IMG/VR virus record: IMGVR_UViG_3300031456_000006
Location: 1-47,246 of that record
Source of the DNA: a virus
DNA length: 47,246 nt
Strand: one strand, 5' to 3'
Position numbers and translations under genes: made by a program. Below are positions 1 to 8,093 of the stretch, piece by piece. The notes under the pieces were generated by a model that did not search any database, was not told the origin of the DNA, and was given only the letters and a program-made list of their open reading frames with translations. Position 1 is the first letter of the stretch; each line of letters opens with the position of its first letter.

Positions 1-126
1 TCGTCCCGGATCTGCACTGCTGCAGCGAGCTTCGCTTGGGCTGCCTTCAGCTGGTTCGCGACGGCGGCACGCTTGTTCGCCAGCAGCTGCATCGCCACGT
101 TCTCGCGCTGCAGCATCCCGATGATC
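1..126. repeat. Terminal direct repeat, left copy
   Basis: These 126 bases recur exactly at 47120-47245; only the very last base of the window (47246, a) differs from its partner (127, g). The tape measure reading frame continues through the join. A repeat of this size at contig ends is what an assembler leaves when it opens a circular sequence, so it most likely marks circularity rather than a biological terminal repeat. Confidence 0.93.
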
Positions 127-3100
127 GCGTTCCGCTTCTGGGTCGTACCAAGCCTCGCGGCGATCGAGCTCACGTTCGCCAGGTCCGTCTTGGCCGACTT
201 CAGCTTCGCCTGGATCGCACGGATGCTCGCGGCAACAGCCCGGTTGGAGCGTTCCGCCGCCGCCGCCTGAGCCTTGGACATGCCGTGCGTGATCGGCTTG
301 ACCCGGTCACGGGCCTTCGCCAGCGCAGCGTTCAGGGAGGCGATCGTCTTCTGGATGGCCTTCTTCGTGTCCGCCGCGTTGTAGGAGATGTCCAGGACCT
401 TCGACATCAGCGACGCCATGACGCCCTGGACCTGCTTCGCCGACCCCTTGAGGCCGGTCGAGAATCCCTGGTTCACCCATAGACCCAGCTGCGCGAACGC
501 CTTCGACGGCGACGAGATCCCAAGCACCTCGCGAGCCTTCGCGAGAATGCCGGACGCCAGATCCCCCGCAGCGGTGACCGCCTGACCTGCCCCGCCACGC
601 ACACCGGCCGCCAGACCGGACACGATGCCCTTGCCGGCCTTGAGCGCGTCGTTCGGGATGACGACACCACTCGCGGACGGTACGACGATCTCCGGGCCCT
701 TCTCGCCCACCAGGTACGGCGTACCGGCGGACACCGGCCCGCCGCCTGCACGCTTCTCCGTCGGCACGTGGCCTCCGGACGCACCGGACACGGTCCGTGA
801 GATCTTCTCGGTCACAAGCCGCGTGGTGATCGTCACGGTCTTGCTACCTAGCAGGCCGTTGATGAGAGCCTGCGCGGTGCCGATGCCCGCCTTCAGTTGG
901 GCGATCTCAGCCTTCAGGATCGCCTTCTTGGTGGCGGTCAGCGCGGGGTTCTTCAGTTCCTTCTGCGCGGCGGCAAGCTTGGCTTCCAGGTCGGTCTTGT
1001 TCGCCAGCAGCTTGGCCGTCCGGCTCACCGGCAGACCGTTCAGCAGGCTGTGCGACTTGGCGATCCCAAGCTCGAGGTTCTTGATCTCAGCCTGGACCTT
1101 GGCCTTCTTGGTAGCGGTGAGGTTCGGGTCCTTCAGTTGCGCCTTCGCGGTCGCCAGCTTGGCCTCGAGATCGGTGATGTTCGCCTGGATCTTGGCCGTG
1201 CGGGTGACGTTCGGGATCTTGATGAGATCAGCGGCCATCGTGCGCGCCTCAGCGGCGGTGTACCCCATCTGCTGAGCGAGCTTGATGTACCCAGCGCGAC
1301 CTGTCTCGGCAGCCTTTGCCGCCGCCACGTTGCCGTCGTTGGCCTTCAGCATGTTGTCGCGCTGGTTCTTTGCCGACACCGCCAGGGCGTCGAGGGCCCG
1401 CTGGTTGTCGCGGCCCTTCTGGGTGTTCTTGTCGTGCGTCTTCCCGTTCGCCTCGACGGCAGCGGTCGCGTCATCCACGGCCTGCTGGTAGTCGATCTCC
1501 GCACCAGACAGGGACAGCAGCAGATCCGACTGACGGTTCAGCGCGTCGATCGAGCGCTGCGTGGCAGCGGCCTGCCGGTCGTACGCGCCAGCCAGCAGCA
1601 ACGCGGCAGCGTTCGCCTCGTGGGTCGCATGCGCCGCGTGCGCCAAAGAGGCACCCAAGTTGGTGCTCGCCTCGCCGGCAAGGAAGGCGGCAGTCTTGTT
1701 GCCCTTGAGGGCGTTCGTGTTGGTGATCGCCGCTACCGCGCTGGAGTCCAGACCCTGAGTCCACAGCTTCGCCGTCTCAGCCGCGTCCGCCGCAGACTGG
1801 TTCATCGCGTCGACGTCCTGGCTCGACTTCTTTGCCTTCAGGCCGAAAGCCTCCAGGCCCTTCTCCGCCAGCGCGAACGGGGCAAGGACGGACTTCACGG
1901 CGGCGTTCAGCGTGTTCATCGTGCGCGTGACCGCCGAGCCGCCGCCGGGGAGGATCTTGAAGGCGTCGTTCAGGTCGTTCAGGGTCGCGAGTCCGGACGA
2001 GATCGTCACGAACAGCTCGCCGGCGCCGGTGACCAGATCGGACAAGGCGTCCGGGCTCTTCGCCACCGACGCCGAGATGATCTGCAGCCCCTTCGCGAAC
2101 GAGGCCATCGCCGTGTTCATCGCCGGACCCAGCGACTTCAGCACAGCCTGGAAGGCCATGTTCAGCGGCTGGATCGCGGGACCGAGCCGTTCGAACGCCC
2201 GACCGAGGTCGTCGCCGAACTGGGACATCGCCGGCGCGAGACTCTTGAATGCGTTCGCGAGGGTCGGGGTCAGGTTCGTGAAGGTCCGCCGTGCCACGTC
2301 CGCCATCTGCGACAGGGTCTTCTCGAACGGCGCCGAGATGATCTTCATGTCGGAGGCCATCGCCCACAGGGTGCGGTTCCAGTTGTTGCGGACCTGCACC
2401 GACTTCGCAGCGAACACGAGACCGAGCACACCGAGGCCGGCACCGAAGCCGGTCACGAGTGCGCCTGCCGCGACAGCGCCGACCGCTGGCATGACCGTGA
2501 CCACGCCGGCTGTGATCGCCGCCACCACAGCCGGACCGAGGATCGGGGTCTTGATGACGCCGAGGAACCCGGAGCCGAACACGGTGCCGCCAGCGCGACC
2601 GGCTTCACCCATTCCACCGGAGCCGGTGAGCCACTTCTTCAGGTTCGAACTGAAACCCTTACCTGCCTTCTTGCCCTCGTTGTCGAGAGCCTGGCTGAGC
2701 ACCTTCGTGGCCTTCTGCGCCTCGTTTCCGGCCACCGCGGCCTCACGGCGCGCCTTCGCCAGCGCCTTCTCACCAGCGAGCACCCTGGAGGTAGACGAGT
2801 TCGCTGAGTTGCGGGCGTTCTGCAGCTTCGTCTCAGCGGCAGCGATTTGCGAGGTCGACGACGAGCTGTCGTTGCGAACCGTGAGAAGGTCCTTCTCCGC
2901 AGTCTTGACCTGCGCGACCTTCGTCTGCGCGGCCTGGCGGGCGTCCGACAGCTTGGACTCGGCGACCTGCACCTTGTCCAGGGCATCGGTCTCCTTGTTG
3001 CGGATCGCCGTCAGGTTCGCCGAGGACTTCGCTACCTCATCGGAGATCTTGCCGGTCTTCTTCAGGGACGCGCCGGTCCGATCGGCCGCACGCGCCACCT

Positions 3101-3167
3101 TGTCGAAGACAGCTGACGCCCCGTCATCGCGGGCCATGATGTCGAACGCGAGACGGGAGTCAACCAT
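1..3167 (-). CDS. Tape measure protein, N-terminal part (continues at 47246-46348)
   Basis: This is the start of the tail tape measure protein, which sets tail length and enters the cell wall at infection. The frame opens with ATG at 3167 and runs off the window; joined with 46348-47246 it gives about 1312 aa. Visible are a long helical N-terminus, a hydrophobic stretch near residues 195-245, a 60-aa tandem repeat near residues 650-755, the typical motif VGEKGPEIVVPS near residue 820, and an SPSK-type motif near residue 885 that recurs near 1213. It follows the tail assembly chaperone, as expected. The long opposite-strand frame at 897-2807 is a shadow. Confidence 0.95.
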   Translation of the reverse strand, partial: MVDSRLAFDIMARDDGASAVFDKVARAADRTGASLKKTGKISDEVAKSSANLTAIRNKETDALDKVQVAESKLSDARQAAQTKVAQVKTAEKDLLTVRNDSSSSTSQIAAAETKLQNARNSANSSTSRVLAGEKALAKARREAAVAGNEAQKATKVLSQALDNEGKKAGKGFSSNLKKWLTGSGGMGEAGRAGGTVFGSGFLGVIKTPILGPAVVAAITAGVVTVMPAVGAVAAGALVTGFGAGLGVLGLVFAAKSVQVRNNWNRTLWAMASDMKIISAPFEKTLSQMADVARRTFTNLTPTLANAFKSLAPAMSQFGDDLGRAFERLGPAIQPLNMAFQAVLKSLGPAMNTAMASFAKGLQIISASVAKSPDALSDLVTGAGELFVTISSGLATLNDLNDAFKILPGGGSAVTRTMNTLNAAVKSVLAPFALAEKGLEAFGLKAKKSSQDVDAMNQSAADAAETAKLWTQGLDSSAVAAITNTNALKGNKTAAFLAGEASTNLGASLAHAAHATHEANAAALLLAGAYDRQAAATQRSIDALNRQSDLLLSLSGAEIDYQQAVDDATAAVEANGKTHDKNTQKGRDNQRALDALAVSAKNQRDNMLKANDGNVAAAKAAETGRAGYIKLAQQMGYTAAEARTMAADLIKIPNVTRTAKIQANITDLEAKLATAKAQLKDPNLTATKKAKVQAEIKNLELGIAKSHSLLNGLPVSRTAKLLANKTDLEAKLAAAQKELKNPALTATKKAILKAEIAQLKAGIGTAQALINGLLGSKTVTITTRLVTEKISRTVSGASGGHVPTEKRAGGGPVSAGTPYLVGEKGPEIVVPSASGVVIPNDALKAGKGIVSGLAAGVRGGAGQAVTAAGDLASGILAKAREVLGISSPSKAFAQLGLWVNQGFSTGLKGSAKQVQGVMASLMSKVLDISYNAADTKKAIQKTIASLNAALAKARDRVKPITHGMSKAQAAAAERSNRAVAASIRAIQAKLKSAKTDLANVSSIAARLGTTQKRNAIIGMLQRENVAMQLLANKRAAVANQLKAAQAKLAAAVQIRD
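907..1212 (-). repeat. 60-aa tandem repeat inside the tape measure gene
   Basis: Two diverged copies of a 180-bp unit encode the pattern TAK-NxTDLEAKLA followed by a conserved TATKKA segment. The unit starts are offset by exactly 180 bp (907 and 1087). Tape measure genes often grow by such in-frame duplications, which lengthen the helical rod and so the tail. Confidence 0.75.
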
Positions 3168-3216
3168 CAGTCAGCCTCCGTACGTCTGCGTGCGCTGGAT
3201 GAGGCTTTCGCCGCCG

Positions 3217-3608
3217 TCATTGGGATGCTCTTTGCTTCTCAAGCTCGTCGAGGACTTCCTCATACGTGTAGAGCGTTTCCCAGTCCTCATCGAGGAGGAC
3301 TGCGTACGGGATGTGGGTCAGGAGGGAGAGTCGGATGAGGTACCGCTGGACGGAACCTCCGGGGTAGGTTCCACCGGCTCTTCGAAGTCCTCGACGTCCT
3401 CAACCCGGTTCAGCCAGGTCTCGAAGTCGATCGTCTCCTTGCCCGCCACCTGAAGCGCCGCCCACCCGAGGTGGAACGTTGCCGAGAGCGCGTTCTCCGA
3501 CTTGAAGCCACTGAAGTGCTGCTCGGTCATCACCTGTGCACGTGGCAAGACCTTGACGACCTCTTCGCGGCCGTCCTGGTAGGTGACCTTGACCTTCTTC
3601 GCTGCCAT
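3217..3608 (-). CDS. Tail assembly chaperone, -1 frameshift product (G-T type)
   Basis: Translation starting at 3608 and slipping back one base before the first stop would continue to the stop at 3217 and give about 130 aa. The extension contains the stretch THIPYAVLLDEDWETLYTYE, which looks like a real protein and lies directly before the tape measure gene. The -1 frame is open only downstream of a stop near 3397, so the slip must occur between there and 3318. No textbook X-XXY-YYZ heptamer is present. The best partial match is C-CCG-GAG at 3363-3357. The arrangement is that of lambda G/GT; the slip site is inferred. Confidence 0.7.
3318..3608 (-). CDS. Tail assembly chaperone (G type)
   Basis: This 96-aa protein starts at ATG 3608 behind AGGAG. 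It has a lysine-rich N-terminus (AAKKVKVTYQDGREE) and an acidic proline/serine tail. Size, position between a tail protein and the tape measure gene, and an overlapping -1 frame extension all fit the chaperone that coats the tape measure protein during tail assembly. A longer frame upstream, to 3809, would overlap the preceding gene and lacks a ribosome site. Confidence 0.75.
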   Translation of the reverse strand: MAAKKVKVTYQDGREEVVKVLPRAQVMTEQHFSGFKSENALSATFHLGWAALQVAGKETIDFETWLNRVEDVEDFEEPVEPTPEVPSSGTSSDSPS

Positions 3609-3642
3609 TTCTTCTCCTGACCGTCCTGACCGTGGGTATGGC

Positions 3643-3675
3643 AGCGGCCCCGCCCGGTCAGGAAACGGGGCCGCT
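3643..3675 (-). terminator. Stem-loop between tail genes
   Basis: AGCGGCCCCG and CGGGGCCGCT form a perfect 10-bp stem with a 13-base loop in the 77-bp gap between the gene ending at 3686 and the chaperone start at 3608. No T-run follows on the minus strand. It may act as an attenuator or RNA-stability element that lowers expression of the chaperone and tape measure relative to the tail tube genes. Confidence 0.6.
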
Positions 3676-3685
3676 GGACTTGCTT

Positions 3686-4123
3686 CTACGCGATCTTGCG
3701 GGCGAGCTTGTCGAGCGCATTCACCAGCTCCGCACGAACCTTCGGCGCGCCGGCCAGGATCGGCCGGTTGAACCAGTCCCGCGCCTTCGGGATCGCCTGA
3801 CCCACCCACGTACCCGGGTTCCCGTACACCGGGTGCCGGACCTTGCCCTCGTTCGTGAGCTTCAACTGCGTGATCCCGCGGGCCGTGATGCGGATCCCGC
3901 CCGCCCTGCGTTGATGCGACATGCCCGCAGACGCGACGATCGCGGCCAGCCCACCACGGTGCGGCAGGTTCGCCGCCGCCGAACGGGTAGCCGCCCGCTC
4001 CAGCGGAGGCGCTGCGCGTTCGAGAGCGTCGTACAGCTCAGGCTGCAGCTCACCCTCAGCCCTGCGGAGGCGCGCGGCGAGAGCGTTGAACTTCTCCTCG
4101 CCGCGAACCTCGATGCTGGGCAT
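3686..4123 (-). CDS. Tail completion or minor tail protein (HK97 gp10-like)
   Basis: This 145-aa basic protein follows the major tail protein frame with a one-base TGATG-type junction at 4123. It has an N-terminal helical segment (EKFNALAARLRRAEGELQPE), a HP-VYGNPG-TWVGQ segment and a C-terminal helix with LVNALDKLARKIA. These are typical of small head-tail joining or tail completion proteins with an HK97 gp10-like fold. The exact role is inferred from order and size. Confidence 0.55.
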   Translation of the reverse strand: MPSIEVRGEEKFNALAARLRRAEGELQPELYDALERAAPPLERAATRSAAANLPHRGGLAAIVASAGMSHQRRAGGIRITARGITQLKLTNEGKVRHPVYGNPGTWVGQAIPKARDWFNRPILAGAPKVRAELVNALDKLARKIA

Positions 4124-4548
4124 CAGGAAGTGGGGTAGGTCATGCCACTGTTGCCGCTGTTCTTGAAGGTGCAGGTCGTCATCGGGACGTCACCCACACT
4201 GGCGTCCAACGCCTTGTAGTCGAACATCAGAGCCGTGGCCAGCAGGTGGGCCGGGTTGGTCGCCGAGCGAGCCGCGGAGGTCGCCCGGACCTCTACGGCG
4301 ACGGTGGTGTTCGAGCTGATCAGCGGCGAGATGGTGGCATGGGTCTTGCCGGCGGAGTAGTCCTGGAACAGGACGATGTCCATGCTCGCCTCACCGAGTC
4401 CCTTGAGGCTGGACTTGCTGGTCGCGCCGAACGCGGTGCCGTCCTTCTCTTCGCGGCTGTCAGTGATGGTCACCTGGTTCGCGTGATCGGACAGGGTGAC
4501 GCCATTGATGATGATCAACGCGTCGGTCAGGGTGAACGGTCCGGCCAT
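4123..4548 (-). CDS. Major tail protein (tail tube), probable
   Basis: This 141-aa protein is beta-rich, starts with AGPFTLTDALIIINGVTLSD and contains the pattern SLKGLGEASMDIVLFQDY, reminiscent of tail tube proteins. It lies between head-tail connector genes and the tail assembly chaperone, where siphophages place the tube gene. The start ATG at 4548 is preceded by a purine-rich stretch. Assignment rests on order and fold-like pattern, not on a clear motif. Confidence 0.65.
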   Translation of the reverse strand: MAGPFTLTDALIIINGVTLSDHANQVTITDSREEKDGTAFGATSKSSLKGLGEASMDIVLFQDYSAGKTHATISPLISSNTTVAVEVRATSAARSATNPAHLLATALMFDYKALDASVGDVPMTTCTFKNSGNSGMTYPTS

Positions 4549-4551
4549 CTG

Positions 4552-4902
4552 TCAGTCCTCTTTCTTCTGCTGCTTGGGCGCGGCCTTGCCGCCTTGACCG
4601 CCATCGGCGGAGACTTCCTTGACGCTGGTCGCGCCGCCATCACTTCCGGCGTCGACTCGTTCGAGGTGGCCACCCGAGATGAGGGCCGCCTCGTTCTCGA
4701 CGGGGTACGCGCCATCGAAGGTCTCGCCTTGGGGTGCGGCCGTGTAGTTGTCCGAGAGGACCCGGTACTTGCGCGGCACGATCTCAAGGTGGCCGCCGCT
4801 GACCTCGCTGTGCTCGTCGTAAGGAGACAGATCGAGTTCGACCACGCCGTCGCCGTACTCCGACTTCGCGATCACCGACAGTGCCCTGTATGTGTTCGTC
4901 AT
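4552..4902 (-). CDS. Hypothetical head-tail region protein
   Basis: This 116-aa acidic protein starts in a TGATG overlap with the preceding gene. It contains two short related segments, SEVSGGHLEIVPRKYRV and ALISGGHLERVD, suggesting an internal duplication of a SGGHLE motif. The last 30 residues are a low-complexity tail rich in Gly, Lys and Gln. I do not recognise the family. Position between a beta-rich small protein and the tail tube gene points to a virion or virion-assembly role. Confidence 0.6.
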   Translation of the reverse strand: MTNTYRALSVIAKSEYGDGVVELDLSPYDEHSEVSGGHLEIVPRKYRVLSDNYTAAPQGETFDGAYPVENEAALISGGHLERVDAGSDGGATSVKEVSADGGQGGKAAPKQQKKED

Positions 4903-5243
4903 CAGAGTCCGTTCGGGTAGAGCTTGTACGTCACCGACGTGGTGAACGTGTGAGTGACGGTGACCACGAGGGTCGTCGGGTTCACCTGCGTCGGGCTGAT
5001 CAGGAAGGCCTGCGAGGTGCCCGCGGTGACGGCGTCGCTCGGCGGCGCGGCGGCGCTCCCGGCAGGCGTGAGGCCTGCGTCCGAGATCGTCACCGTGTCG
5101 GGCGAGCCGCCCGCGTTGATGATCTCCAGGATCAGGCCACGAGGACCCATCAGGGCCTGGGCGATCGTGTCGGACGCCGCCACCGCGGCACCAGTGCTGA
5201 CAGTCCCGGTGCTTGTCGGTGTAATGAGGGCTAGTGCGCCCAT
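4902..5243 (-). CDS. Small beta-rich virion protein, probable
   Basis: This 113-aa protein starts at ATG 5243 behind AAGGAG. It is rich in Thr, Val, Ala and Ser with alternating hydrophobics (LEIINAGGSPDTVTISDAG) and few charges, and ends in TSVTYKLYPNGL. This resembles beta-sandwich decoration or Ig-like accessory proteins of phage particles. It has no catalytic features. Neighbours are a tail-terminator-like protein and a small unknown gene. Confidence 0.6.
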   Translation of the reverse strand: MGALALITPTSTGTVSTGAAVAASDTIAQALMGPRGLILEIINAGGSPDTVTISDAGLTPAGSAAAPPSDAVTAGTSQAFLISPTQVNPTTLVVTVTHTFTTSVTYKLYPNGL

Positions 5244-5257
5244 GGTTGCTCCTTCGA

Positions 5258-5707
5258 TCAGATTTGGCCCTTGTAGGTGACCGTGAACACGACGCGCACT
5301 TTCGCGCCCTGCTGGGTTTGCACCGGGGAGTACCGGTAGTCCGTGACGTACGCCTGCATCACCAGGCCACCCAGTGACATGTCGGCGCGCAACGCGGCCT
5401 CCGCGGCAGCAAGGAACCCGTTGGCGCGAGCGCGGGTGGCGGTGATGTCCGAATCTCCACTGCGAGACACCACAGCGCAGGTGACTTGGCCGTCGTCGCC
5501 CTTCACCTTCGCGAACGCCATCAAGGACTGCACACCGACAGCGCCCTCGTTGTACTCATCCGGGGTGTCGCCGTTGAAGCCGACGAACAGCCGGTCGTTC
5601 ACTGGGTCACTGTCAACTTGGGGGCCGTCGACAACATCCAGGTCCGTGAGCGCAGCGGTCCATACCTCGATGAGTTTCAGGATCACCGGATCTATCAGGC
5701 TCGCCAT
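5258..5707 (-). CDS. Tail terminator or head-tail joining protein, probable
   Basis: This 149-aa protein begins MASLIDPVILKLIEVW at ATG 5707, which shares one base with the stop of the connector gene. It contains FVGFNGD, a central segment on replication of VQSLMAFAKVKGDDG and a beta-rich end (KVRVVFTVTYKGQI). The pattern and position fit siphophage tail terminator proteins. A longer upstream frame to 5947 is rejected because it overlaps the connector and lacks a ribosome site. Confidence 0.55.
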   Translation of the reverse strand: MASLIDPVILKLIEVWTAALTDLDVVDGPQVDSDPVNDRLFVGFNGDTPDEYNEGAVGVQSLMAFAKVKGDDGQVTCAVVSRSGDSDITATRARANGFLAAAEAALRADMSLGGLVMQAYVTDYRYSPVQTQQGAKVRVVFTVTYKGQI

Positions 5708-6516
5708 CAATAGACCATCGGCTGGGCGGATGACGGGAGGTTCAGCAGAGCGATCGCCTGGTACGGAACCAGATGCCCCGAGCCGGTCACCACGTAGCCG
5801 GGGTTGTCTCCCTGGATGCTGGGCAGGTTGCCGAGCTTGTTGCTCCACATGTGCTTCACGATGATCTTCGCCGCCGTGGTCCAGTTCGCCTTCATGACGG
5901 AACGGCCGACGGTGTAGGCGATGTCGAACGCGCCGTAGGGGAAGCATCCGCCGTACTTGAGGTAGACGTCCCCCGCCTCGGTGTCGATCGACAGGTTCAC
6001 CAGCGGGACCGGGGTAGTTCCGGTCGAGACAGACGTGATCGCCGTGACCGAGAGAACTTGCGTGTGCGGAAGGATCAGCACGTTCCGGCCGCCGTTGACT
6101 CTCGATGTGTAGGTGCGGCGGACAACCGGGCCGATGTACCCCTCGACCACCTCAGTGGCCGCCTCGAGGTATTCGCGCAGTTCGTCGTCAGATGCCGTCC
6201 CTGGGATGTTCAGAAACGCTTTGGCGTCCGCCAGCGACAGGAGCGCCGGCGACACGTTGCCACGGACCACGAACACATCGCCATAGGCCGTGTTGGGGAC
6301 GGTGGTGACCGCACGCCACTCGTACCGGCCCTCGAGAGTGGGGATGTACGTAACGCGGTACTGGCCGGCGAACGAGGGGGCGGGGACCACTGGGGTTGCG
6401 GTGGTTCCGTCGGGGAGAGTGACTGTCAGCACCGCCGTGCTGGCGGTGGTCGACGTCCCTGCTGCGTCCCTCACGTCCCAGGCGATCGGGACGGAATCAG
6501 CGATGTCGTACGGCAT
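5707..6516 (-). CDS. Head-tail connector (gp6-like) with N-terminal Ig-like domain
   Basis: Residues about 1-90 form a beta-rich Ig-like module (WDVRDAAGTST through DVFVVRG). Residues about 95-180 have the helical pattern LADAKAFLNIPGTASDDELREYLEAATEVVEGYIG, typical of gp6-like head-tail adaptors that sit under the portal. The C-terminal third is a beta and helical region ending PSSAQPMVY. The added N-terminal domain makes this protein longer than the usual 100-170 aa adaptor. The start directly abuts the stop of the RRGxF repeat gene. Confidence 0.75.
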   Translation of the reverse strand: MPYDIADSVPIAWDVRDAAGTSTTASTAVLTVTLPDGTTATPVVPAPSFAGQYRVTYIPTLEGRYEWRAVTTVPNTAYGDVFVVRGNVSPALLSLADAKAFLNIPGTASDDELREYLEAATEVVEGYIGPVVRRTYTSRVNGGRNVLILPHTQVLSVTAITSVSTGTTPVPLVNLSIDTEAGDVYLKYGGCFPYGAFDIAYTVGRSVMKANWTTAAKIIVKHMWSNKLGNLPSIQGDNPGYVVTGSGHLVPYQAIALLNLPSSAQPMVY

Positions 6517-7542
6517 CTATCCTCCAGTCGCAGTAGGGACAGTCATGGAGCCGGCGGATGCAGACGCTGTAGCCACGGCAACCGCTGAGGCCACGGGTAC
6601 GGGGCCCGTGGCCGCATGCGCAGTACCTGATGTCGGCGGCGGCGGTGGGATGTACACCCACGTCGGGCCCCAGGAGTGACCACGGCGTGCGGTCGGTAGA
6701 GCGGCACGCCTCGAGGGCATCCGGAGCGGGCAGGTCGCGCGCGGCGACGGAGCAGCCAGGAACTCGCCGCGGCGAGTCGGGCCGACCTGCGGACGTCTTG
6801 CCCGCGCGGCCTGCGGCACCCACGACGTCGGCGGAATCACCTGTTGCGGTATCGGCTGCACCCAGAAGCGTCCACGGCGCGTGAACGACACCTTGACCCG
6901 ACTACGGGGCATCTGCGGGAGCGCCACGGACGGAACCGGGGCAGCACCGACCTGCGGGAATGTGTAGAACTCGCCGCGCCTCGGTGACACCAGACGCCGC
7001 GTGGACGGCCTCAGGATGTTCGGCGGGCACGGACCCGGCCCGGCCGGTACAACCGCCGCAGGGACGCCATGGAACCGTCCGCGGCGAACCACAGCGGCAC
7101 GCCGGGACGACGGACGTTGCATGATCGGTGCCAGCGACCCCGGACCGGACAAGATGACCGGGGGGAGAACGGTCTGGAACTCGCCACGCCTAGCCGGGCG
7201 GGCCAGGGCACGGCGGGCGTTCAGGAACGGCGGCACCCAGACCGCAACAGCAGCGATGGATGCGGGTGGTACGGCGTAGAACTTGCCTCTACGGGTTGAG
7301 TGAAGACGGGAGTTCCGTCCGGCTGGCTCCATGACCGCCGGAATAGGCGGCAACGCCTGCACGACCGCAGTCGGTGTAACGCGGTAGAACTGTCCACGTC
7401 GCGTGGCTCGCGGGCGGGAGTTCCTGCCCGCCGGCTCCTGGAAGGACGCCACATAGGACGGCGGGGCGGGAGCCGTCTGGGTCTTGATGATCTGGTAGAA
7501 GATGCCCCGGCGCGGCCGGGGGTAACGCCATCTGCGGGACAT
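6517..7542 (-). CDS. Basic RRGxF repeat protein, unknown function
   Basis: This 341-aa protein consists of about nine copies of a 32-38-residue unit. Each unit carries a conserved RRG-x-F core (for example RRGIFYQ, RRGQFYRV, RRGKFYAVPP, RRGEFYTFP, RRGRFWVQP; the last copy is RRGHSW) followed by a proline/valine-rich spacer. It is strongly basic, nearly free of acidic residues, and ends in an Ala/Thr-rich tail. ATG 7542 follows GAAGGGG. It sits between decoration-type proteins and the head-tail connector, so a virion or DNA-packaging role is plausible but unproven. I know of no assigned function. Confidence 0.75.
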   Translation of the reverse strand: MSRRWRYPRPRRGIFYQIIKTQTAPAPPSYVASFQEPAGRNSRPRATRRGQFYRVTPTAVVQALPPIPAVMEPAGRNSRLHSTRRGKFYAVPPASIAAVAVWVPPFLNARRALARPARRGEFQTVLPPVILSGPGSLAPIMQRPSSRRAAVVRRGRFHGVPAAVVPAGPGPCPPNILRPSTRRLVSPRRGEFYTFPQVGAAPVPSVALPQMPRSRVKVSFTRRGRFWVQPIPQQVIPPTSWVPQAARARRPQVGPTRRGEFLAAPSPRATCPLRMPSRRAALPTARRGHSWGPTWVYIPPPPPTSGTAHAATGPVPVASAVAVATASASAGSMTVPTATGG

Positions 7543-7573
7543 GCGCTACCCCTTCGACGTCAGAGAACCCGGC

Positions 7574-8077
7574 TCACTCCTCGTGTTCGACGGTCAGCGT
7601 GTACGAGTGGCTGGCCGGCAGAGCGTTGGCGGTGTTGATGAAGGAGATGCCGTTCGCGACACCCAACCCGCATACCAGCTCCTCGAGTAGTTCGTACGGC
7701 AGGTCGACGCCGGACTGGCTGTTGAACGTCACCAGATACATCCAGTTCGTCGCCGTCCAGGTCGCCGTCGGGACAGTCGACCAAGCGGTGTCCAGGCCGG
7801 TGATGGACGCGGTCTGCAGCGAGTTCGGATCCATCGCCTTCGGCGCGAACGTGGTCGTCGCGGTCCCGCGGGCAGTCGTGCGAACCAGCGCGACAGACAC
7901 CTGCTGAGAGGTCGGAACCGCAGCACCAGCGATGACACCGAGGGTGACCCGGCGCAGCTTGTACCCGGCGGTGGCGGACGCGTTGAGGTTCGCGAACAGG
8001 GCGTTCGCGGTCGCACCGGACGGCGCGGTGGCGTTGATAGCCGCAGCCGACGTAACCGTCGACAAGAATCGGGCCAT
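7574..8077 (-). CDS. Small beta-rich virion protein
   Basis: This 167-aa protein is rich in Ala, Thr, Ser and Val with few charges and ends in SHSYTLTVEHEE. It contains AGYKLRRVTLGVIAGAA and a Trp-rich middle (TWTATNWMYLVTF), consistent with an all-beta decoration or minor head protein. The start ATG 8077 follows a GGAAGTGAG ribosome site. It belongs to the run of decoration-type genes between capsid and connector. Confidence 0.6.
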   Translation of the reverse strand: MARFLSTVTSAAAINATAPSGATANALFANLNASATAGYKLRRVTLGVIAGAAVPTSQQVSVALVRTTARGTATTTFAPKAMDPNSLQTASITGLDTAWSTVPTATWTATNWMYLVTFNSQSGVDLPYELLEELVCGLGVANGISFINTANALPASHSYTLTVEHEE

Positions 8078-8093
8078 GAGGTGGACTCACTTC

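Noticed and set aside
897-2807. 636-aa open frame on the plus strand
   Set aside because: It is antisense to the tape measure gene and follows its codon pattern; composition is typical of a GC-rich shadow.
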